64,000 nucleotides of DNA, from positions 3,654,360 through 3,718,359 of the forward strand of contig CP144172.1 of NCBI GenBank assembly GCA_039636865.1, given 5' to 3'. A program made the position numbers and the translations under genes. Positions within the stretch are counted from its first letter, which is position 1; each line of letters begins with the position of its first letter. The stretch is from Dermatophilaceae bacterium Sec6.4. GTDB lineage: Bacteria > Actinomycetota > Actinomycetes > Actinomycetales > Dermatophilaceae. This document shows positions 58,057 to 64,000 of this stretch, piece after piece. The notes below the pieces were generated by a model, which was not told where the DNA came from, did not search any database, and saw nothing but the letters and a program-made list of their open reading frames with translations.

Positions 58057-60174
58057 ATGAAGATGAGGCGTGCGCTGGCCACGCGTTCGATGACCATCCC
58101 CGCCGCATTGACAGTCGTTGCCGTCGTCGGCTCGATGACCGCGCTGTCGTCCACGAAGGCCGATGCGTCCGCTGCGGGCAATACCGCGGCCATCACGAGC
58201 ACCGGACTGCGCCCGCACCAGATCAAACACGTGTGGCTGATCATGCTGGAGAACAAGTCCTACGACGCGACCTTCACCGGCCTCAACCAGAACAGCTATC
58301 TGTGGAAGACGCTGCCATCACAGGGCGCCCTGCTGAAGAACTACTACGGCACCGGCCACTACAGCATGGACAACTACATGACCGCGGTGTCCGGCCAGGC
58401 CACGCAGCCGGACACGCAGGCCGACTGCCCGGTCAAGAACTTCGACTTCGGGTCCAACAAGAACATCGTCCGGCGCGGCAAGAATGCCGGCCAACTGGCG
58501 TCACCGGCGGGCGCGAACGCCACGAACGGCCTGAACGGTTGCACCTACCCCTCCGACGTACCCACGCTGTTCAACCAGCTCGATGCTGCCCACACGACGT
58601 GGAAGGGATACGCCCAGGACCTGCACAATCAGCCGGGTCGGGAGGACGCGGTGTGCGGTGGGCCCGGCTCCGTCGACAACAACCCGACCACGAATCCGCG
58701 CTACATGAGCGCCTCAGCGGCTCACCCGCTCCCGGCCGGCGTCTCGAGCCTCACCGGCGCGCAGGCGAACGACCAGTTCGTGTCCAAACACTTCCCGTTC
58801 TCCTACTTCCACTCGCTGACCGGCACCAAGCAGGCCAATGGCTCGACCAACCCGGGACTGACCAGACCGGTGAACGGCGGCAACGACTGCGACGCCAAAC
58901 ACATCGCGAATCTCGACGACTCGAAGTACGGAATCTTCCACGACCTGCAGAAGGCGTCGACGACACCGGCGTTCAGCTGGATCACTCCGGACAACTGCAA
59001 CGACGCCCACGACGCGGTCTGCAAGGGCAACAACATGTCCGGCTCGTTCACCTCCGCGGGCAAGCCGATCTACCAGGCACCGATACCCAACCCCCAGTCG
59101 ACAAAACCGAAGAACTACACCGGTGGCCTGTACGCCAGCGACCTCTTCCTCAAGTACTACGTCCAGATGATCGAGAAGTCACCGGCGTTCAAGGACGGCG
59201 GACTGATCGACATCGCCTTCGACGAGGGCTTCCCCGCGTTCACCTACACCGGGAACAGCTTCAACAACGCGAACGCCTACGGCCCGACGCTGAGCGACAA
59301 GCCGGACGCATCGACTTCGATCGTGACGGATACCGCCGCGGAAAACCTCTACGGGCGCAACGTGCACAGCGAACCGACAGGGCCCAACACGCCCCTCAAG
59401 ACCGATCGCAACGGCAACCAGCTGTTCCCCGGCCCGGGCAACAACGCCTTCATCGACCGCCCGCCGGCCTGTACCTCGACAAAGCCGCGCACACCCGTCG
59501 GCTGCGTGCCCGGCCTGGTCCTCGGCGGTGGTGGCACCAGCCCCGCCGCGCGGACCGACAACGTCGCGGCGTCCAGCACCACGAGCTACGTGCTCGACCA
59601 GTCGATCGTCGCTGACGACACCGGACGCGGGGTCACCGACACCACCGACAAGACCGGACCCAACGGCACCAGCCCGATCCCGAAGGACACCTTTGTTGGG
59701 GCGGTCAGCGACACCGGACCCCAGTTCCCGACCTCCCCGAACGGCACAGTCACGGATGGCTCGTTCCAGCTGATGGACGCCAGCGGCAACCCGGTGACCC
59801 CCACGGGTCCGGTGAGCAGCCTGACCCTCAGCGCCGAAGGTCAGCCAGGACACTTGCAGCCGGGGCAAACCGCCGACCCGCTCTATGACGCCAAGGACGC
59901 AACCACAGGTGGTGGCCAGACCGGCAGCGTGCTGATCAGCCCGCTCATCCGGCCGGGCACCGTGAGCACGACGTTCTACAACCACTACAGCTGGCTGCGG
60001 ACCATGGAGGACATCTTCCAGGTGAGCAGGGGCGACGACTACTCCCGCCTGCCCGGTGGCGCCACCGTCTCCGGCGGCCTGGACCACCGCGGGCACCTCG
60101 GATTCGCAGCCCAGCCCGGTCTCGCGCCGTTTGGTCGCGACGTGTTCACGGCCACGGGCAGAAACTGGCGTTGA
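58057..60174 (+). CDS. Secreted phosphoesterase (acid phosphatase / phospholipase C-like)
   Basis: A signal peptide (about residues 1-39, ending KADASA) precedes a 660-residue extracellular alkaline-phosphatase-superfamily domain. HVWLIMLENKSYDATF, where Glu-Asn is the metal-site pair of this family, YYGTGHYSMDNYMTAVSG, FSWITPDNCNDAHDA and IDIAFDEGF are the expected metal-binding motifs of AcpA/PlcC-like phosphoesterases. A C-terminal region with GHLGFAAQPGLAPFGRDVF carries a late conserved segment. 705 residues. The start is ATG 58057. It likely hydrolyses phosphate esters or phospholipids outside the cell. Confidence 0.83.
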   Translation: MKMRRALATRSMTIPAALTVVAVVGSMTALSSTKADASAAGNTAAITSTGLRPHQIKHVWLIMLENKSYDATFTGLNQNSYLWKTLPSQGALLKNYYGTGHYSMDNYMTAVSGQATQPDTQADCPVKNFDFGSNKNIVRRGKNAGQLASPAGANATNGLNGCTYPSDVPTLFNQLDAAHTTWKGYAQDLHNQPGREDAVCGGPGSVDNNPTTNPRYMSASAAHPLPAGVSSLTGAQANDQFVSKHFPFSYFHSLTGTKQANGSTNPGLTRPVNGGNDCDAKHIANLDDSKYGIFHDLQKASTTPAFSWITPDNCNDAHDAVCKGNNMSGSFTSAGKPIYQAPIPNPQSTKPKNYTGGLYASDLFLKYYVQMIEKSPAFKDGGLIDIAFDEGFPAFTYTGNSFNNANAYGPTLSDKPDASTSIVTDTAAENLYGRNVHSEPTGPNTPLKTDRNGNQLFPGPGNNAFIDRPPACTSTKPRTPVGCVPGLVLGGGGTSPAARTDNVAASSTTSYVLDQSIVADDTGRGVTDTTDKTGPNGTSPIPKDTFVGAVSDTGPQFPTSPNGTVTDGSFQLMDASGNPVTPTGPVSSLTLSAEGQPGHLQPGQTADPLYDAKDATTGGGQTGSVLISPLIRPGTVSTTFYNHYSWLRTMEDIFQVSRGDDYSRLPGGATVSGGLDHRGHLGFAAQPGLAPFGRDVFTATGRNWR

Positions 60175-60761
60175 CGGGCAGCACCCGGCGTCTCGCTGCG
60201 CTGGTCGCACCGATTGCGGCGACCGCTCTGCTGTTGAGCAGCTGCGGTAGCAGTCCGCCTACACACCCACGGGCATCACCCACCTCGGAGCCGGCGGGTA
60301 CGTACGGTCCGTTACCGACGTACCTGCCCACCGCCACGGCCGAGCCGGACGCCATGCTGACCGGCAGCCCGGCACGACCTGCCGTGGCCTCTGAGGGCGA
60401 CAGGGTTCTTGCACAACTGCCCGGCGGCACAGTCCAGGCGCAGGTGACCGGGCCGATCGTGCCCGGTGAGGGCCTGCCGTACGTCGCAGCAGCAACAACG
60501 TGCACGTGGACGATCGCACTGGACCACGCAACCAGCACCGTTCCGATACGGCTGCGCGACTTTCAGGTCGTCGACCAGCGAGGTCATGCCTACCGGTTGA
60601 GCTACGCACCCGGCACCACCCCTCCCCCGGCCACGTTGCGGAAGGGACAACACACGACCTTCTCGGTGCGCGTCGTGATGATGACCGGCGAAGGGGTCAT
60701 GCGCTGGCAACCGGGCGGCCGCCTGCTCGCTCTGTGGGACTTCGTGGTGGAAAACGACTGA
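60171..60761 (+). CDS. Lipoprotein with extracellular beta-rich domain, unknown
   Basis: 196 residues from a TTG at 60171 that overlaps the upstream stop by 4 bp. The N-terminus (LAALVAPIAATALLLSSCGS) ends in a lipobox, so it is a lipid-anchored surface protein. After a Pro/Thr linker a beta-rich domain follows, with TCTWTIALDHATSTVPIRLR and FQVVDQRGHAYRLSYAPG. Translational coupling with the secreted phosphoesterase suggests linked function. Confidence 0.7.
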   Translation: MTGSTRRLAALVAPIAATALLLSSCGSSPPTHPRASPTSEPAGTYGPLPTYLPTATAEPDAMLTGSPARPAVASEGDRVLAQLPGGTVQAQVTGPIVPGEGLPYVAAATTCTWTIALDHATSTVPIRLRDFQVVDQRGHAYRLSYAPGTTPPPATLRKGQHTTFSVRVVMMTGEGVMRWQPGGRLLALWDFVVEND

Positions 60762-60877
60762 GCGTTTCTCTCGAGGACATCGAGCCCCTGATCCGGCCGC
60801 CTGACGTCGTAACCCCCATCGAATCAAACTGTAGCTTTTTGTAGCGTTCTGTAGCTGCCGTTTTTATCCTTATTTTC

Positions 60878-61132
60878 ATGACACGTAAAATCAGCCAGCG
60901 CGAGTTGCGCAACAACAGCGGCGCAGTGCTGCGCGCAGTGCAGGCTGGTGAAGATTTCATCGTGACGCGCAACGGGACCCCCCTGGCCGAATTACGCCCA
61001 CTGCAGCGCCGTCGTTTTGTCGCCAAAGCCCAGCTTCTCGTCGCTGCGCGTCAGTTGGCTCCTATCGACGCAGCCGCGTTTCGTGCGGACCTCGATGAGA
61101 CGGTGGACCAGGGTGTCCAGTGGGACCTGTGA
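60878..61132 (+). CDS. Phd/YefM-family antitoxin
   Basis: 84 residues: MTRKISQRELRNNSGAVLRA, VQAGEDFIVTRNGTPLAEL matches Phd/YefM DNA-binding antitoxins. The C-terminus (AFRADLDETVDQGVQWDL) resembles the toxin-binding tail used with VapC-type partners. Its TGA overlaps the GTG of a VapC remnant. Confidence 0.85.
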   Translation: MTRKISQRELRNNSGAVLRAVQAGEDFIVTRNGTPLAELRPLQRRRFVAKAQLLVAARQLAPIDAAAFRADLDETVDQGVQWDL

Positions 61133-61272
61133 GGTTGTAAGCAGGAATCCTCGACACGTCGGTGCTCATCGACCTGCTGGACATCGAGGACGACCTGCTG
61201 CCAGCCGAGTCTGCGATCACTGCAGCCACCCTCGCGGAGCTCGAGTCGCTGATCACTGTGGTCTCGGTATGA
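61129..61272 (+). pseudogene. VapC-type PIN toxin, nonsense-mutated and truncated
   Basis: The GTG at 61129 overlaps the antitoxin stop and is in frame with GILDTSVLIDLLDIEDDLLP and SAITAATLAELESL, a VapC PIN start with its first acidic residue. A TAA at 61138-61140 (codon 4) interrupts it, and after codon 47 it ends in a stop with no continuation found. The toxin is therefore dead while the antitoxin is open. Confidence 0.75.
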
Positions 61273-61296
61273 CGACCGCCATCCAGACAGTCATCC

Positions 61297-62538
61297 TCAG
61301 CAGACCCGGATCCCCTCATCGGCGAGGAACTGGCGGGCACGGCCGAGCTGACGGTCGGCCGAGAAGAGAAGCCACTGCCCGACCAGGTCCTCGGAGTGCA
61401 CGATGTCGCGAAACCGGGCGAAGGCACCCTTGCCCTGCAACGCGCGTTCCATCCGCTCCTTCAGCGCCCCGTCGCTCTGTCGCTCCGCGAACGCCGACAT
61501 GTCGCCCCACCCGCCGGATGAACCCCGCTTGTCGACCCGCAGCCAGCGGTCCGGGTCGGATTCCACATCGATGGCCACGTCCGCCCCGACGGTCATCGGA
61601 TCGGTGACGCTCTCGTCGTACACCTCGCCCGTGTTCAGGTCCAGGTACCCACCGGAGGACATCTCCAGGTCCCCCTCCAACGTGTCGCCGAGCATCTCCA
61701 GATCAACCGACACGTCTCGGCCGGCTGGTGGGACGCGGCGCAGCGCTGCCAGCAGCGCTTCGGCCAACACCTCATCCCCCACGCCGCCCCGGAAGGTGAG
61801 CCGGTTGATGACCGAGAGCGCCACCGACTCGGCGTCGCCGCCGCGGTGTGCGAGGGCCATAGGTATGCCGGTACCCACCTGCTGCAGCGCATCATCGATG
61901 TCGCATCCGGTGACCGCGCCCAGGAACCGGGCCGCGTCCTTCGTCGCTATCGCGGCTCGCAGTTCGGTTGCCTCCACCTGCGGCACACCGTCCGGCGCCG
62001 GCCAGGTCCCTATGCGCATCGGGTGCGGCCCCTCCGGTCGCTTGGGCACCCGGCCCTCACCGTCGTCCGTGCTCCACCGACGACCGTACTGGTCCGGGAT
62101 GCTCCCCCAACCCCAGTAGGCCAGCGGAACGTTGGGGCGGATGCCGAGCACCTCCATCGGGTCGACTTTGTCGGTGCCCAGCACGCACCGGTGCGTCCAG
62201 TCGTCGCCGAGGTCGAAGGTGAACTGGAACTCCTCGCCCGCCTGGACGGTCCGGGCGACCTTCGCGACCGCAATGTCCAGGGGCACCGTGATCGGTCCGC
62301 CGATCGACCCGGCCAATTCGTCGGCGGTGTTCACATCGGTGATCATGCGGCCGTCGGCGAGGGTGAATATCGACAGGTGTGCCTTGTCCCACCGGGCGAA
62401 TGCGTCGTTGACGGCGTCGGCCAGATCACCGAAAGTATGCGAGGGGCCGATTGCGAAGATGCGGCCCGGCCACGGCCACAGGTCCTCTCCACGTCCGCCG
62501 AGTAGCTCCACCGTCACCGATAACCAAGTACGCGCCAT
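61297..62538 (-). CDS. pRiA4b ORF-3-like / UPF0158 protein
   Basis: The N-terminal half (about residues 1-175) matches the plasmid pRiA4b ORF-3 family: FGDLADAVNDAFARWDKAHL, FTFDLGDDWTHRC. The C-terminal part (about 280-413, from GGYLDLNTGEVYDESV) resembles UPF0158, with EDLVGQWLLFSADRQ. The two families are usually separate; here they are in one 413-residue protein. ATG 62538 has GGAGGT upstream. Function unknown. Confidence 0.75.
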   Translation of the reverse strand: MARTWLSVTVELLGGRGEDLWPWPGRIFAIGPSHTFGDLADAVNDAFARWDKAHLSIFTLADGRMITDVNTADELAGSIGGPITVPLDIAVAKVARTVQAGEEFQFTFDLGDDWTHRCVLGTDKVDPMEVLGIRPNVPLAYWGWGSIPDQYGRRWSTDDGEGRVPKRPEGPHPMRIGTWPAPDGVPQVEATELRAAIATKDAARFLGAVTGCDIDDALQQVGTGIPMALAHRGGDAESVALSVINRLTFRGGVGDEVLAEALLAALRRVPPAGRDVSVDLEMLGDTLEGDLEMSSGGYLDLNTGEVYDESVTDPMTVGADVAIDVESDPDRWLRVDKRGSSGGWGDMSAFAERQSDGALKERMERALQGKGAFARFRDIVHSEDLVGQWLLFSADRQLGRARQFLADEGIRVC

Positions 62539-62614
62539 ACCTCCAAGGTATGCCAGCCTCGACAGGTGTGGATAACTCGGGAAGTAGATGGGGGATGTGG
62601 ATAACTATTGGTCG

Positions 62615-62640
62615 GAATCCCATTGATATCAATGGAATTC
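62615..62640. promoter_or_regulatory. Long AT-rich palindrome upstream of the DUF222 gene
   Basis: The 26-bp stretch is symmetrical with 12 of 13 pairs matching; the core is CCATTGATATCAATGG. It lies 93 bp before the GTG of the rightward gene and 77 bp from the divergent gene start, so it could regulate either. Intergenic 62539-62732 has nothing else recognisable. Confidence 0.45.
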
Positions 62641-62732
62641 GTCCTCTTAATCCCTTGTGCGCGCACCCGAACGTACGTATGATGAATACATCAGTTCGAA
62701 TCATTCGGGCAGCATTTGGAAAGGGGCGGATC

Positions 62733-64000
62733 GTGAGTCATTCAGTCCCTGACCATGCACCCACGCCGCCCTCGCCGATTGTGCCCGCAGCTCCCGGTAC
62801 GGGCGCCCGGTTGATGGAACTGCTGACAGATTTCCTCGCGTCGCTGGACACCTGGCCGGGGGTGTTGTTCCAGCTCAGCGAAGCAGACCTGGGCGACGTG
62901 GTGTCGAACATGCTGACGGTGGTGTGCCGTGCGGAGAATGTTGCGGTGTTGACCACCGCGGAGGCCTTGACGCGTGGGACGGTCGCCGGTTCGATGGCGA
63001 CGGGTGCCCCGGGGTGGGTTGCGCAGCACGCTCGGGGGGTGGATCCGGTGGTTGTCCGGCGGGTGGGTGCGGTCGGGGTGGAGTGCGCTGACCCGCGCAA
63101 TCAGGTCGTGTCTGATTGTCTGGCGGCTGGGTCCGCGAGTGTGGCTGTTGCAGCGGTGGCGTTGCGGGAAGTGCCGCGGGTATGCCGCCAACTGCCGTGC
63201 GCGGACCGCGATGAGATGTTGTTGCGGTATCTGAGTTTGTCCAGTTACGGGTCCCGGGCGTTGAAGGAACTGTCCACCCGGATCATCGGCCGGTTCGCCC
63301 CCGAACAACTCGCGGGTGATGAGGAAGTGCAGCAGGAGTGTGAGTCGGTGCGGTGGTATGCCCTGTCCGGTGGGTTGACCCGGTTCGAGGCAGATCTGTC
63401 GACCGCGCACGCCGCGACCGTGAAGCACGCGTTGCAGTTCCTCTCAGCGCCGACACCACAAGGCTGTCCCGACACTGCGCCGGATGACACGACGGGTGGG
63501 GCTGATCGCGACCGCGATCTTCGGACCCCGGGCAAACGCCGCGCGGACGCCCTGCTGCGGCTGGTGGAAACAGCTGCCGGCGTGTTGGACGGCACCGCGC
63601 CCCGGCCGGTCGGTGAGACCGGCGGTACCGCGAAACTGGTCGTGACCCTGGACTACAACACCCTGCTCGCCCGCCTGCGGGACGCCGACAAGCTTCCCGG
63701 TTACCTGCCCGGCATCGGGCGCACCGCTGATGGTGACCTCATCGACGCGGGCACGTTGCGCCGGTTGGCGTGTGACGCGGATCTGATCCCGATGGTGCTG
63801 GGCGGGGCATCGCAGCCACTGGACGTGGGACGGGCCAGACGCCTCTTCACCGGCGGATTACGAGCGGCGGTCATCCACCGCGATCACGGCTGCACCTTCC
63901 CCGACTGCGATCGGCCACCGGACTGGTGCGACGCCCACCACGTGACCCCGTGGTGGACCGGCGGAGAAACAACCCTTACCAACGCGGCACTACTGTGCGC
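62733..64000 (+). CDS. DUF222/HNH endonuclease (13E12 repeat family), 3' partial
   Basis: The frame from GTG 62733 (site GGAAAGGGG upstream) is open to the right edge, 422 codons so far. It has the DUF222 region in the first 300 residues and the HNH nuclease at the end: CTFPDCDRPPDWCDAHHVTP, WWTGGETTLTNAALLC, where the next residue outside the window should be the final metal-binding His. This family is often multi-copy in actinobacterial genomes. The end of the gene is outside the window. Confidence 0.87.
   Translation, partial: MSHSVPDHAPTPPSPIVPAAPGTGARLMELLTDFLASLDTWPGVLFQLSEADLGDVVSNMLTVVCRAENVAVLTTAEALTRGTVAGSMATGAPGWVAQHARGVDPVVVRRVGAVGVECADPRNQVVSDCLAAGSASVAVAAVALREVPRVCRQLPCADRDEMLLRYLSLSSYGSRALKELSTRIIGRFAPEQLAGDEEVQQECESVRWYALSGGLTRFEADLSTAHAATVKHALQFLSAPTPQGCPDTAPDDTTGGADRDRDLRTPGKRRADALLRLVETAAGVLDGTAPRPVGETGGTAKLVVTLDYNTLLARLRDADKLPGYLPGIGRTADGDLIDAGTLRRLACDADLIPMVLGGASQPLDVGRARRLFTGGLRAAVIHRDHGCTFPDCDRPPDWCDAHHVTPWWTGGETTLTNAALLC

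Noticed and set aside
58050..59615. A 521-codon frame overlapping the phosphoesterase in another frame
   Set aside because: Composition is Arg/Pro rich and no motif appears, while the +58057 frame has a signal peptide and metal-site motifs.

Overview
The window is 64 kb of high-GC DNA from an actinobacterium. The reasons are the GC-rich codon use, an Lsr2 nucleoid protein, a Ku/ligase/polymerase end-joining set, a folate-ftsH-hpt-tilS-dacB cluster with DUF3180 beside folK, an RskA-type anti-sigma factor, and a DUF222/HNH (13E12-type) gene. Gene order and protein character suggest Micrococcales, perhaps a Dermacoccaceae-like genus, but this is inference and not a taxonomic assignment. No rRNA, tRNA or CRISPR array was seen.

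Layout. 1-6.5 kb is a DNA maintenance block: Ku facing a LigD-type ligase and a separate LigD-type polymerase, then Lsr2, Ogt and an Ada/AlkA fusion. 6.6-23.1 kb is mostly housekeeping: panC with a DUF2520 protein, a MidA-like methyltransferase, a CGNR regulator divergent from an EamA transporter and a stand-alone NuoD, then the leftward cluster DUF3180-folBK-folP-folE-ftsH-hpt-tilS-zinc protease-dacB, and ppa. 23-35.6 kb carries transport, a hydrolase, a DksA-like zinc finger, a LuxR regulator, glutamate dehydrogenase, a secreted protein divergent from an ECF sigma/anti-sigma pair, an ABC-2 exporter, an FAD oxidoreductase and a secreted NodB-fold protein. 35.8-43.2 kb is a sugar-utilisation locus: a leftward binding-protein-dependent ABC importer with its own ATPase, divergent from a LacI regulator and a GH1 beta-glucosidase. 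Two matching LacI-type palindromes lie in the divergent region, so the locus looks like a self-contained beta-glucoside regulon. 43.2-47.2 kb has a threonine-aldolase-like enzyme, a frameshifted metallo-beta-lactamase-fold lactonase and a flavin monooxygenase with an extra N-terminal domain.

47.3-61.3 kb is an accessory island of defence and toxin-antitoxin genes. Its two most interesting members look intact. One is an 806-residue protein joining an AAA_14/DUF4143 ATPase with a PD-(D/E)XK-like core to a TIR domain and an unassigned helical tail. The other is a translationally overlapping pair, a MazG-like nucleotide pyrophosphohydrolase and a GIY-YIG/DUF2075 P-loop protein, with visibly lower GC. 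Around them lie an intact MazEF-like pair, a small HTH protein with a toxin remnant, an IS630 remnant, an XRE-ImmA/IrrE-PIN-like operon, a broken MNT/HEPN pair and a Phd/VapC pair. Several toxin-side genes are broken by stops or frameshifts while the antitoxin-side genes beside them are open.

The window ends with a DUF6226-like protein, a large secreted phosphoesterase with a downstream lipoprotein, a pRiA4b ORF-3/UPF0158 protein, and a DUF222/HNH endonuclease cut by the right edge.
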